64,000 bases of DNA, taken from Bradyrhizobium yuanmingense (lineage in GTDB: Bacteria > Pseudomonadota > Alphaproteobacteria > Rhizobiales > Xanthobacteraceae). Location: NCBI RefSeq assembly GCF_029167105.1, contig NZ_JARFML010000026.1:56734-120733 (forward strand), in the 5' to 3' direction. The notes under the pieces were generated by a model. That model saw only the letters and a list, made by a program, of their open reading frames with translations, had not been told where the DNA came from and ran no database searches. The position numbers and the translations under genes are program-made. Below, piece after piece: positions 26,454 through 35,157 of the stretch. Positions within the stretch are counted from its first letter, which is position 1. Each line of letters opens with the position of its first letter.

Positions 26454-26647
26454 GGGCGTATCCCTGTAGTCAGCGGAACGCGCCATTGCGTTCATATGGT
26501 GATAATGCCAGGCAAGTCGCGCTGGCCTGCATCTAACGTTCTGGAACCGGAACGGTTGCTCCCGCTGCCCAAAAACTGTGATTGGAGTCTTAAGTCGCTG
26601 AAGCAACAACATCATTCCTAGGAGGCGCAAACTGCGCCGAACGCGGG

Positions 26648-26830
26648 TTAATTGTCCTCATCGTCGCGGCGAGCCTTGATCTCCGTACGAACCATGGCGC
26701 TCTCCAGGATGGCCAGGCGCAAGTCAGCCACGATTTGATCGCGATGCTCCACGAGTTGTCGACGCTCCTCTCGAAGAGTGCGGCTGACATCGATCGCGCG
26801 AATGGCGCGAGGAATAAGAACGTCGCGCAT
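26648..26830 (-). CDS. Small hypothetical helical protein
   Basis: A 60-residue charged, helical protein (MRDVLIPRAIRAIDVSRTL) ending KARRDDEDN. A coding look comes from its regular heptad-like pattern and its position among other small same-strand genes. The ribosome site is weak. Function unknown. Confidence 0.4.
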   Translation of the reverse strand: MRDVLIPRAIRAIDVSRTLREERRQLVEHRDQIVADLRLAILESAMVRTEIKARRDDEDN

Positions 26831-26873
26831 GGTACAATTATAGGCCTACTGCGCGCGGAGCCATTCACCTAGG

Positions 26874-27164
26874 TTACTCAAAATGAGTAATTGCCCTGAT
26901 GTGCACGGTTATCAGCTCTCGTTCGATCGTGCGCCAGGGACGCGAAGTTTCCGATCGAACATGGGTGCATGGCCCCTCGCTCGCTATGGCGGCGCTCGCG
27001 TTGGCGAAAGCCTCGGCGAGCTGCCGTTCCATGTCATAGCAGGCCTGCCGGAGCTGCCGCCTGACTTCGGCATTGAGAGCCCGCAGACGGATACTCTCTT
27101 CGATGGCTCGATCGGCGCGCTCCAGGAGACGCCGAGTTTCCAGACCAAGATGATCACCATCCAT
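26874..27164 (-). CDS. Small hypothetical helical protein
   Basis: A 96-residue protein from the ATG at 27164 (MDGDHLGLETRRLLERAD), chosen because GAGGAG lies eight bases upstream. Two helical segments (RRLLERADRAIEESIRLRAL and RRQLRQACYDMERQLAEAF) suggest a helical hairpin. It belongs to the run of small genes between 25.1 and 27.2 kb. Function unknown. Confidence 0.5.
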   Translation of the reverse strand: MDGDHLGLETRRLLERADRAIEESIRLRALNAEVRRQLRQACYDMERQLAEAFANASAAIASEGPCTHVRSETSRPWRTIERELITVHIRAITHFE

Positions 27165-27305
27165 GGCCGCGCTCCTCATCATGCAGGCGGGAGCGCGCGA
27201 TCTCTCAGCCACCGGCGCCTACGGACAGGGCCTTGGCCGGTGATACCGGTAAACTAACTCAGGTAAGCCGATGTTCCTAGTGCGCAGACGGCCGACGGCG
27301 GCTTT

Positions 27306-28064
27306 TCACCCGCGCTCTCGGCCACCGCGATAGACTTGCAGATAACCCGGCGAGAACAGAGCCACATCTTTGAGCGCGTCGAGATCCTTGATGACCAGGG
27401 TACGGTCGCGCAGCACAATCAGTCCTGATGCGCGCAGTTCCTGAAGCGTGCGATTGAGATGGACCACCGAGAGGCCGGTGGCATCGGCAAGATCCATCTG
27501 CGTCACGGGCATTGCGCAGCTGTTGCCGTCGACCATGCCGACGGGACGCAACCGCTCGAAGATCTCGCAGAACAGATGCGCCACGCGCTCGAGCGCGACG
27601 CGACGGCCAAGATTGACGGCCCATTCGCGCTGAACCGCGTTGTTGACGAGCGTCTCGCAAAGAAAGGCTTCGGCAAGCGAACGGTCGGCCGCCAGCAGGC
27701 TATCGAAGCGCGCGCGCTTGACCTCGGCGAAAACGACCGGGGTCAACGCACCGATGGTGTGATCCATGGTTGAGAGCAGGAATACATGAGCGTCGCAGCT
27801 TTCGCCGGGAAGGATGAAGTTAACGATCTGGCGCCGGCCGTCCTCGAGCATCTTGTAGCGGCAGAGCCAGCCCGACAGCACGATGCGGACACTGTCGACG
27901 GGGTCTCCCTCGGAGACTAGGTCCTCGTTTGCTCCGGCGTGCTGCACCCCTTCGAGCATCGCATACTCAAGTGACGCGCGCGCCGCCGACGAAAGCGGCC
28001 TCAGCGCATTCAGCCGGCGAATGGCCGGGTCCAAAAGGCTGCGATCGGTGGTCGACAAGGACAT
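27306..28064 (-). CDS. Crp/Fnr-family transcription regulator
   Basis: A 252-residue regulator. An N-terminal cyclic-nucleotide-like beta-barrel (about 35-140, with GWLCRYKMLEDGRRQIVNF) leads through a dimer helix to a C-terminal HTH (about 185-235, TQMDLADATGLSVVHLNRTL). There is no FNR-type Cys cluster, so it is not an iron-sulfur oxygen sensor. Its ATG shares one base with the TGA of the hybrid kinase gene, so both are produced from one transcript. Related to the Crp/Fnr protein at 38948. Confidence 0.86.
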   Translation of the reverse strand: MSLSTTDRSLLDPAIRRLNALRPLSSAARASLEYAMLEGVQHAGANEDLVSEGDPVDSVRIVLSGWLCRYKMLEDGRRQIVNFILPGESCDAHVFLLSTMDHTIGALTPVVFAEVKRARFDSLLAADRSLAEAFLCETLVNNAVQREWAVNLGRRVALERVAHLFCEIFERLRPVGMVDGNSCAMPVTQMDLADATGLSVVHLNRTLQELRASGLIVLRDRTLVIKDLDALKDVALFSPGYLQVYRGGRERG

Positions 28065-31000
28065 CAGTCAGCCACAGGGGGAGTGTGGAAGGAGCCCTTG
28101 TTCAATGGGATCCTGATCGTGCATTGCAGCCCTCCCGAATGGAAGGTCAGCGTGCTCTGGCCCTTCAGCTCGAACGCCAGTGTACGCTCAAGAAGCTCGG
28201 TTCCGAAACCTTTCCGCAGCGGCGGCTTCACCTGCGGCCCCCCACGTTCCCGCCATTCGACCGTCAATTGTGCGGGTTCCGTGCTTTCGTCGATGCGCCA
28301 AGACACGTCTATGCGGCCTGACGGCTTGCTCAGCGCTCCGTATTTCAGCGCGTTGGTCGCGAGTTCGTGAATGGCTAGAGCGAACGTTTCGGCGGCCTTG
28401 GGCTGGAAGCGGACCTTCGGGCCCGAAACACGCATCTGCTCGCCTTCGCGGGCATTGTAGGCGAGCAGTTCCTCCACCACCAGGTATTCGAGATCAACAC
28501 CGCCCTCGGGATCCCGCGTCACCAGTCCCTGGGTCCGGGCGAAGGCGTTGAGCCGTCCGTCCAGATGGGAGGCGTATTCCTCCACTGTGGTGCTCGTCTC
28601 CGCCGACCGGCGGGCGATCGAACGCACGACACCAAGCGTATTGCGGACGCGATGCTGCAGTTCGGCCAGCAGCAGGCGCTGCCGCTCCTCGGCGCGGGTA
28701 ATCTCCGTAACATCGATGAACGTGATGACGACGCCTGCGATGAAATTGTCGACGCTGCGGTACGGCAAGACGCGCGCGATATATCTCTTGCGGTCATCCG
28801 GCGCGGTCAGCTCGCGCTCGACGCTGGCCAGGGTGCGCAGCACGCGGCGGACATCGTCGTAGAGCGCCTCGATCGGAACGCGCGCCTTGATGTGAGATAT
28901 CGGGCGGCCAGCATCGGTTTCCACCAAGTGCAAGATTTGCGTGATAGCCGGGGTGAAGGTCATCACCCGTAAATCGTTGTCGAGAAACACGGTCGCGATC
29001 TGCGTGCTTTCGAGGAAATTCTTCAGATCGCTGGTGGCGCGCGTCAATTCTCGGACGCGGTGCGCCAGCTCGCCATTGACCGTCGTCAGCTCCTCGTTGA
29101 CGGACTGCAACTCTTCGCGTGAAGTCTCGAGCTCCTCGTTGGCGGACTGGAGCTCTTCGCTGAGCGATTGGTATTCCTCGTTGGAGGATTTCAGCTCTTC
29201 GTTGGTACTTTCGAGTTCCTCGATGGTGGCCTGGAGGCGCTCACGTGTCGCGCGCAGCTCGCTTTCGAGGCGTTCGACATGCTCGGTGCGAATGAGGGCG
29301 TTGGACTTGCCCTGGTCGTCCCCGATCGGTTGGGCCGGTCCGTCCTTGAACAGAACGACGAAGTTCCGGTGACCGCCGGCGTCGTCCTGAATGGGCTCCA
29401 CCGTGATGCTCACAAGGATGCGGTGATCGCTCACGCCGAGGTGCACCTGCTCGGCATTGACAGGCTCGTTGGTTTCCGCCGCGCGGCCGAGCGCGGTCCG
29501 CAGCTCGAGGCGGAGATCGCGATGCACGAGCTGAAGCAGATCGAGGCTGGCGGCGCCGGCGGTCGCCTCGATGTACCGACCGGTACGTCCCGAAAAGTGC
29601 AGGATCTGGAAATTCTCGTCGGTGATGACGTAAGCCGGGGCATATCGGTCCGCGATCCGTTGCGCGCGCCGCTCCAGGCCGACGTCAGGGCTGAGCGAGC
29701 GCACCGGCGGCACGTCGACCGGCGCCCTGCTCGCAGCGGTCGTGATCGGAAACTCGGGAGGCAGCCGCGCTCCGGTATCGAGTTTCCTGAAGATACGTGC
29801 ACGGCGGTCGATCGGCACGAACAGCTTTGGATGCCGCGTCACATTCTCCGAATTTCCGAGGACCAGATAGCGGTCGGGCAACAGCGCGAAGTGAAACAGC
29901 GGAATGACGCGGTTCTGAAGCTCCGCGTTGAGATAGATCAGCAGATTGCGGCACGAAACCAGGTCCAGCCTGGAGAACGGCGCGTCCTTGGTGACGCTGT
30001 GCTGGGAGAAGATGCACATCTCGCGCAGCTCCTTGACCACGCAATAGGTGTCCCCCTCCCGCACGAACCAGCGCGCCAAGCGTTCGCTGGTCATGTCGCC
30101 CTCGATCGAGGTGCGATAGCGGCCGACCCGCGCAGCGGCGAGCGCCCGTCCGTCGATGCCGGTGGCGAAGATCTGCACCTGCGGCAAGGAGTCCATCCGC
30201 GCCATGTGTTCGCGCAGCAGGATGGCGATCGAATAGGCCTCCTCGCCAGTGGCGCAACCGAGCACCCAGACGCGAATCTGCTGAGCGGCACCCTTGCCCT
30301 CGAAGATCTTTGGAATGATCTGGGTCTCCAGAAGCTCGAATTCGCGCTTGTCGCGGAAGAATTCGGTGACGCCGATCAGGAGATCATTGAAGAGGTGTTG
30401 CGCCTCATCCTTGTCGTTGCGCAGAAAATCCATGTAGGCGGGAATGCCGTCGATCTGGACGACTTGCATGCGCCTTTGCACCCGGCGCAGGAAGGTATTT
30501 TGCTTGTAGCCGTGAAAATCGTTGCCGGTCTTGTTACGCAGGATGTCGGCTATCCGCGAGAGCGAGGTCGCAGCGGCGGCGGGCTCCTCGTCGAACCCCC
30601 GCTTTTCCTCCAGACGACGCAGATGGCGAGCATAGACATGGATGTGCTCGGGAATCTCCTCGGCCGGCAACACATAGTCGGCGATCGCCGCCGCCGTTTT
30701 GGCATCCTTGAGAGGGACCGATTTCTCGCTGGCGACCCTTTCAGCGATGGCAAGACCGCCGTGATCTTTCAGCGTCGCAGTACCCAGCGTGCCGTCGCCG
30801 CCGGTCCCGCACAAAATCACACCGATGGATTCCTCGGCGTGCTCCTCCGCCAGTGATACCAGGAAGCTGTCAATCGTAGCTCGATCGCCCGGTGCCTGCT
30901 CGGCCTTGCGGATCGCGAAACGGCCGCCCTGGATCGTGGTAATCATCGCCGGCGGGCACAGATAGATGTTCCCGCCTTCGATCGGTTGGCCGTGGCGGGG

Positions 31001-31231
31001 GTCGGACAACCTGCCGCCATTCGAGCTTTGCACGATCTGACGCAGCTGAGCCTCGTCGAACGCCTCGTGGTGCTGAAGCGCCAGCACGATCGCCTGGTCT
31101 TCGCTCAAGGTCATCTTGGCGAAGAAGCGCTCGATGCTGTCCAGAGCGGACGGTGAGGCGCCGACGCCGATCACGAGCGGGGACATGGTCTGGCGCTCTC
31201 CTTCTGCCGCTTGCTCGCCCGCTTCGGTCAT
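28064..31231 (-). CDS. CheB-CheR-PAS-HWE hybrid sensor histidine kinase
   Basis: A 1055-residue cytoplasmic multidomain protein. Order: CheB methylesterase (about 17-200; VIGVGASPSAL, LALQHH, GTGGDGT), CheR methyltransferase (about 220-495; VWVLGCATGEEAYSIAI, SCRNLLIY), PAS (about 530-640), a long coiled coil of repeating SxNEEL/SANEEL units (about 655-735), a second PAS (about 740-850), and an HWE-type kinase (about 855-1050) with phosphoacceptor ELQHRVRN and the WRE motif (VEWRERGGP). Such proteins signal outside chemotaxis, often into the general stress response. An ATG at 31186 is an alternative start. Coupled to the Crp/Fnr gene. Confidence 0.92.
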   Translation of the reverse strand: MTEAGEQAAEGERQTMSPLVIGVGASPSALDSIERFFAKMTLSEDQAIVLALQHHEAFDEAQLRQIVQSSNGGRLSDPRHGQPIEGGNIYLCPPAMITTIQGGRFAIRKAEQAPGDRATIDSFLVSLAEEHAEESIGVILCGTGGDGTLGTATLKDHGGLAIAERVASEKSVPLKDAKTAAAIADYVLPAEEIPEHIHVYARHLRRLEEKRGFDEEPAAAATSLSRIADILRNKTGNDFHGYKQNTFLRRVQRRMQVVQIDGIPAYMDFLRNDKDEAQHLFNDLLIGVTEFFRDKREFELLETQIIPKIFEGKGAAQQIRVWVLGCATGEEAYSIAILLREHMARMDSLPQVQIFATGIDGRALAAARVGRYRTSIEGDMTSERLARWFVREGDTYCVVKELREMCIFSQHSVTKDAPFSRLDLVSCRNLLIYLNAELQNRVIPLFHFALLPDRYLVLGNSENVTRHPKLFVPIDRRARIFRKLDTGARLPPEFPITTAASRAPVDVPPVRSLSPDVGLERRAQRIADRYAPAYVITDENFQILHFSGRTGRYIEATAGAASLDLLQLVHRDLRLELRTALGRAAETNEPVNAEQVHLGVSDHRILVSITVEPIQDDAGGHRNFVVLFKDGPAQPIGDDQGKSNALIRTEHVERLESELRATRERLQATIEELESTNEELKSSNEEYQSLSEELQSANEELETSREELQSVNEELTTVNGELAHRVRELTRATSDLKNFLESTQIATVFLDNDLRVMTFTPAITQILHLVETDAGRPISHIKARVPIEALYDDVRRVLRTLASVERELTAPDDRKRYIARVLPYRSVDNFIAGVVITFIDVTEITRAEERQRLLLAELQHRVRNTLGVVRSIARRSAETSTTVEEYASHLDGRLNAFARTQGLVTRDPEGGVDLEYLVVEELLAYNAREGEQMRVSGPKVRFQPKAAETFALAIHELATNALKYGALSKPSGRIDVSWRIDESTEPAQLTVEWRERGGPQVKPPLRKGFGTELLERTLAFELKGQSTLTFHSGGLQCTIRIPLNKGSFHTPPVAD

Positions 31232-31426
31232 GGACTTGGTAGCTCTCTCTCACTGGCCGGCCCCAACGGGCGCCCGATCCTTGCAGAAAACAGAAACTAG
31301 CCCGATCCCAACAGTTGAAAGACGATAATGTAACAGAGCTTCCTTCGATCTTTCGCGCGTCAACCCAGGGGGGCCGCGCGGCATCTCGGCCAGCCAGGCG
31401 ACGAGCGGCGTTGAACGCTGGGACCA

Positions 31427-31702
31427 TCAACCAGCTTCGGGCTGTTCTGCAGCCACCTGCCGTTGCAGATATGCGATGCGCTGGGCGATCAGAACGCGGC
31501 GGCGCTCCCACTCGGCAAGGTTCTGCTTGAACAGGTCGACCAGCCGTTCCGCCTCGCGGGTATCATGGCCGCCGGCGCGAAGTTCGCGCACACGATCCTC
31601 CTGCTTGCGGATGCGCTGCGAGAACTCTTCGATGTCCCGGTCGGCCCTGACCAGAAGGCGCTGCTCGACACCGAGCTGCTCGGCTTGTTCGGAGATGGCC
31701 AT
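31427..31702 (-). CDS. Small coiled-coil hypothetical protein
   Basis: A 91-residue protein from the ATG at 31702 (MAISEQAEQLGVEQRLLV). Nearly all predicted helix, with heptad-like segments (RDIEEFSQRIRKQEDRVRE, VDLFKQNLAEWERRRVLI). It lies just downstream of the cheB-like pseudogene and could have been in the same transcript. Function unknown. Confidence 0.55.
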   Translation of the reverse strand: MAISEQAEQLGVEQRLLVRADRDIEEFSQRIRKQEDRVRELRAGGHDTREAERLVDLFKQNLAEWERRRVLIAQRIAYLQRQVAAEQPEAG

Positions 31703-31768
31703 GGCAGTCCCTTCACGTCTGCCGCGTGCGGACGGGAGCATCGAGCGATTGTAGCACCACCCGCCGGA

Positions 31769-32196
31769 TCATGTCGGCATATTCGCGATATTCGGCCGCC
31801 CTCGCCTGGTACATCTCGGCGACAGCGGACCGGCCGCTGCGCCCCGCGGCCCGTAAGCGATGGCTGCGGAACGAAACAGGGCATCGATGGCCGCACCAGG
31901 TTCTCGCGCGGACCGCGCCCGAGCAACACCCGATCCCTCGAGAGCAGCAAATGGTGGTCCGGCGCGGCCAAATAGATCTGCCCCAGCTCGATCTCCATGC
32001 CGTTTTCGGCCTGGCGGACCGGAAGCGGGCCGGCGCTCCTGGCGATCGTTGACAGAATGCCGATGCCCTGCGCCGGAATGTGCAGAACGATGAAGACGGC
32101 TGCGGGCAAATCCGGCGGCAAGCGGCTCAGGATCTGCTTCAATGGCTGGGTCGCTCCTGCCGAGCCGCCGATCACGATGATGTCGCGGTTGCTCAT
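31769..32196 (-). pseudogene. CheB-like methylesterase, frameshifted and truncated
   Basis: The first 103 residues read as a CheB catalytic domain (IIVIGGSAGATQPLKQIL with the catalytic Ser, VLHIPAQ, APDHHLLL, GRGPRENLVRPS). At about 31890 the frame breaks: the expected continuation IDALFRSAAIAYGPR is found in another frame. The junction CCATCGATGCC looks like loss of one copy of a TCGA repeat, a four-base deletion. Soon after, similarity ends before the part carrying the catalytic Asp (GMLDDG region in CheB). The remainder cannot be functional as a methylesterase. Confidence 0.75.
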
Positions 32197-32221
32197 GGAA
32201 CCTGTTTTCGATTTGATCGTT
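32197..32221 (+). promoter_or_regulatory. Consensus EcfG-type stress promoter
   Basis: GGAAC (32197-32201), 16-base spacer, CGTT (32218-32221): an exact match to the EcfG general-stress sigma factor consensus of alphaproteobacteria. It lies 66 bases upstream of the single-domain response regulator. Confidence 0.75.
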
Positions 32222-32287
32222 TCGGATCAAGGCGGGGTCCGTTTTATGTTCCTAGGGGGCCGAAGCGAAGGCTGAGGCATCAAAACG

Positions 32288-32686
32288 ATGTTGCGCACAA
32301 CATCCGGTCAGCCTGCGCCTTTCACCGGGCGCAGGGTTTTCGTGGTCGAGGACGAGTATTTCCTCGCCGACGACATCAGCGAGGCATTCCGGGCGCTGGG
32401 TGCCGAGGTGGCAGGTCCTGCCGGGCACATCGAGGACGCATTCAAGATCCTGCGTGACGGCAGCACGCTGGATGCGGCGGTCCTGGACGTGAACATTCAC
32501 AGCGAGAGGATCTTTCCGGTCGCTCGCGAACTAAGGGCGCGCAACGTGCCGTTCGTCTTTACCACGGGGTACGAAAGGGTCACCGTCGGACCGGAGTTTC
32601 AGGACGTACCGCTTTTTGAAAAACCGATCGATCTTGCCAAGTTGGCGCGTCAGCTCGCGGCGCTGATCGTCGAGCCCGGAAGCTGA
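32288..32686 (+). CDS. Single-domain response regulator
   Basis: A 132-residue receiver domain with no output domain. The acidic pair lies in VFVVEDEYFL, the phosphoacceptor Asp in AAVLDVNIHS, Thr in FTTGYE, and Lys in FEKPID. Single-domain receivers of this type (for example SdrG) act as phosphate shuttles or sinks in the alphaproteobacterial general stress pathway. The EcfG promoter upstream and the HWE kinase 1 kb away support that reading. Confidence 0.85.
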   Translation: MLRTTSGQPAPFTGRRVFVVEDEYFLADDISEAFRALGAEVAGPAGHIEDAFKILRDGSTLDAAVLDVNIHSERIFPVARELRARNVPFVFTTGYERVTVGPEFQDVPLFEKPIDLAKLARQLAALIVEPGS

Positions 32687-32703
32687 CAACGATCGACTGA
32701 CGA

Positions 32704-32802
32704 TCAGAAAAGATGCGCGAATGCGAGCCAAGCGGTCACCGCCAGGCAAAGGATGACTGCCGCATAGGGCAGAGCGATCCGCAAGACTGCCTCCTGCCCC
32801 AT
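32704..32802 (-). CDS. Mini membrane protein, second gene of a coupled pair
   Basis: A 32-residue peptide with one membrane span (ALPYAAVILCLAVTAWLAF), starting MGQEAVLR. Its ATG shares one base with the TGA of the gene upstream (TGATG), a typical coupling signal. Such short proteins are usually missed by gene callers. It resembles accessory subunits of membrane complexes in size and topology, but no partner is identified. Confidence 0.5.
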   Translation of the reverse strand: MGQEAVLRIALPYAAVILCLAVTAWLAFAHLF

Positions 32803-32897
32803 CAGCTCAGCATCATCCAGACGATCGCAGCCATCATCACCAGGAAACCTGTAATAGCGGTCGCTACAAAGGCAATTTCAACGCGGTCCATCGCCAT
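32802..32897 (-). CDS. Mini membrane protein, first gene of a coupled pair
   Basis: A 31-residue peptide (MAMDRVEIAFVATAITGFLV) with one membrane span covering most of its length (about 8-29). A GGACGGGG stretch upstream may serve as ribosome site. Together with the next peptide it fills what would otherwise be a 345-base gap. Function unknown. Confidence 0.5.
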   Translation of the reverse strand: MAMDRVEIAFVATAITGFLVMMAAIVWMMLS

Positions 32898-33032
32898 TGC
32901 AGCCCCGTCCTGACGGATGCAGTCTGGCCTGACGGCGAACTCAGCGCATTAGGCTATGTGAATCAGCCGCCACGCCTTGTCCAGCGTTTCATTGGGCGGC
33001 TGTTGGTCGCGGGGCTTGCGGCGAACTTCAGC

Positions 33033-33815
33033 TCACGACTTTGCCGTGCCAGGCTCGGCCGTTTTGCGATGCTGCTTGGCCAGCATCTCGTTCGGCGTGA
33101 CATTGGCGACTGTCGTCTGGAGCTTGTTCTTCAGCCCGGTGACAATGTCGGCTTCCCCGCGCAGCATGGCGTCGAAGCCGGCCTTCGCGACGTCGTAGGC
33201 GCCATCCTTCTTCTCCGTGCCGACCTTGGTGTCCATCATGTCGGCGCGGCGGAAGAACTCGGTCTCGGTCGCACCCGGCATCAGGCAGGTGACGGTAACG
33301 CCGCTGTCGCGCAGCTCCTCGCGCAGCGCAAACGAGAATGAATCGAGGAACGCCTTGCTGGCGTTGTAGGCGGCCTGGAAACTGCCCGGCATGAAGCCGG
33401 CGATCGAGCCGGTGATCAGGATGCGGCCGGCCTTGCGGCGAAGCATCTCGTTGCCGATGCGGTGGATCAGATCAAGCGTGCCGGTGATGTTGGTGTCGAT
33501 CAGGTGCTTCACCCTGGTGAAGTCCTGGTCGAGGAACGCCTTGCCGAGGCCGATTCCGGCATTGGCCAGCAAAGCGTCGATCGGCCGGTCGCCGATCGCG
33601 GCGCAGAGCTTGTCGACGCCTTCCGTGGTGGAAAGATCGGTCTCGACCGGCTCGACGCTGCCGCCGAGCCGGCGCAGATCGACTGCCACCCGTTCGATCT
33701 GAGGTTCATCCGCGGCGATGACGAGGTTGAATCCGGCCTGGGCGCAGCAGCGCGCAAGTTCCAGGCCGATGCCGGTGGAGGCGCCGGTGACGACGGCGAG
33801 CTGATTGGCGGGCAT
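33033..33815 (-). CDS. Short-chain dehydrogenase/reductase
   Basis: A 260-residue NAD(P)-dependent oxidoreductase. TGASTGIG binds the cofactor, NAG stabilises the core, and the Ser/Tyr/Lys catalytic set is present (GSIAG, YNASK). The ATG at 33815 (MPANQLAVVTG) gives the usual length; a 12-codon longer frame is unlikely. Divergent from the alcohol dehydrogenase gene, with a 155-base shared promoter region. Substrate unknown. Confidence 0.88.
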   Translation of the reverse strand: MPANQLAVVTGASTGIGLELARCCAQAGFNLVIAADEPQIERVAVDLRRLGGSVEPVETDLSTTEGVDKLCAAIGDRPIDALLANAGIGLGKAFLDQDFTRVKHLIDTNITGTLDLIHRIGNEMLRRKAGRILITGSIAGFMPGSFQAAYNASKAFLDSFSFALREELRDSGVTVTCLMPGATETEFFRRADMMDTKVGTEKKDGAYDVAKAGFDAMLRGEADIVTGLKNKLQTTVANVTPNEMLAKQHRKTAEPGTAKS

Positions 33816-33970
33816 GGCATAGGTCCTTGAGAGGAGGATGATGCCCCCCAAATCGCGACGCCGCCATCTCGTTCCTATCGGGTGCGCTTGCGAAGAAATG
33901 CACGTCGATTAGCAACCATCATTCATTCCTGGACTTTAAGTGCCAACTGGTTCAGCCGAGAGGACGGAAG

Positions 33971-35146
33971 ATGAAGGCGCTGGTTTGGCACGGCAAGGAA
34001 GATATTCGCTGCGACACGGTCACCGACCCCGAGATCCAGGACCCGCGCGACGCCATCATCAAGGTCACGAGCTGCGCCATCTGCGGTTCCGACCTCCATC
34101 TCTTCCACAATTTCATTCCAGGCATGTTGCCCGGCGACATCATGGGCCACGAGACCATGGGCGAAGTGGTCGAGGTCGGCTCGGGCGTCAACGGCAAGCT
34201 GAAGAAGGGCGACCGGATCGTGGTGCCCTTTACGATCATTTGCGGCGAGTGCGACCAGTGTAAGCGCGGCAATTTCTCCGTCTGCGAAACCACCAACCGC
34301 AAGCGCCATCTGGCCGATAAGGTGTTCGGACACACCACCGCCGGCCTGTTCGGCTACACGCATCTGACCGGCGGCTATCCGGGCGGCCAGGCCGAATATC
34401 TCCGCGTGCCCTTCGCCGACGCCACGCACATCAAGGTGCCCCCGGGCATCCCGGACGAGCAATTGCTTTTCCTCAGCGACATCTTCCCGACCGGCTGGCA
34501 GGCCGCCGTGCAATGCGACATCGAGCCGACCGACACGGTCGCGATCTGGGGCTGCGGCCCTGTCGGACAGATGGCGATCCGCAGCGCGATCCTGCTCGGC
34601 GCCAACCAGGTGATCGCGATCGACTGCCTGCCCGAACGGCTGAGCATGGCGGAAGCCGGCGGCGCAACCACGATCAATTTCGAGACCGAGAGCGTGGTGG
34701 AGCGGCTCCAGGAATTGACCGACGGCAAGGGCCCGGAAAAATGCATCGACTGCGTCGGCATGGAGGCCCATGTGATGCCGTCTCAGCCCGACACCCTGCT
34801 CGACCGCGCCAAGCAGATGGTGATGGCCGAGAGCGACCGGCCCCACGTGCTGCGGGAGATGATCTATGTCTGCCGTCCCGGCGGCATCATCTCGGTGGCA
34901 GGCGTGTACAGCGGCTTGTCCGACATGCTGCCGATGGGCGCCTTCATGAACAAGGGCCTGACGATGCGCACCGGCCAGACCCACGTCAACCGCTGGACCG
35001 ACGACCTGCTCCGCCGAATCGAGGAAGGTGAGATCGATCCGTCGTTCGTCATCACCCACACCGTCCCGCTCGCGCAAGGCCCGGAGATGTACCAGGTGTT
35101 TCGCGACAAGCGCGAGTCCTGCGTCAAGGTGGTGCTGAAGCCCTGA
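33971..35146 (+). CDS. Zinc-dependent alcohol dehydrogenase, formaldehyde-dehydrogenase-like
   Basis: A 391-residue medium-chain dehydrogenase. Catalytic-zinc ligands Cys38 and His60-Glu61 (CGSDLH, GHE) and structural-zinc Cys91, Cys94, Cys97 and Cys105 are present; GCGPVGQ begins the NAD fold. The insertion with MEAHVMPSQPDTLLDRAK is like that of glutathione-independent formaldehyde dehydrogenases. It heads a plus-strand run with a membrane protein, a GH13 enzyme, CsbD and a DUF305 protein. Confidence 0.88.
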   Translation: MKALVWHGKEDIRCDTVTDPEIQDPRDAIIKVTSCAICGSDLHLFHNFIPGMLPGDIMGHETMGEVVEVGSGVNGKLKKGDRIVVPFTIICGECDQCKRGNFSVCETTNRKRHLADKVFGHTTAGLFGYTHLTGGYPGGQAEYLRVPFADATHIKVPPGIPDEQLLFLSDIFPTGWQAAVQCDIEPTDTVAIWGCGPVGQMAIRSAILLGANQVIAIDCLPERLSMAEAGGATTINFETESVVERLQELTDGKGPEKCIDCVGMEAHVMPSQPDTLLDRAKQMVMAESDRPHVLREMIYVCRPGGIISVAGVYSGLSDMLPMGAFMNKGLTMRTGQTHVNRWTDDLLRRIEEGEIDPSFVITHTVPLAQGPEMYQVFRDKRESCVKVVLKP

Positions 35147-35157
35147 AGGAGCTAGCC

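Noticed and set aside
29168..30856. A 562-codon open frame on the plus strand inside the hybrid kinase gene
   Set aside because: It is fully antisense to well-recognised CheR, PAS and coiled-coil coding sequence and has no family signature. Long antisense frames are common in GC-rich coding DNA.
33849..33875. A minus-strand GGAAC upstream of the short-chain dehydrogenase gene as EcfG promoter
   Set aside because: The sequence at the proper spacing is GATT, lacking the GTT of the -10 consensus.
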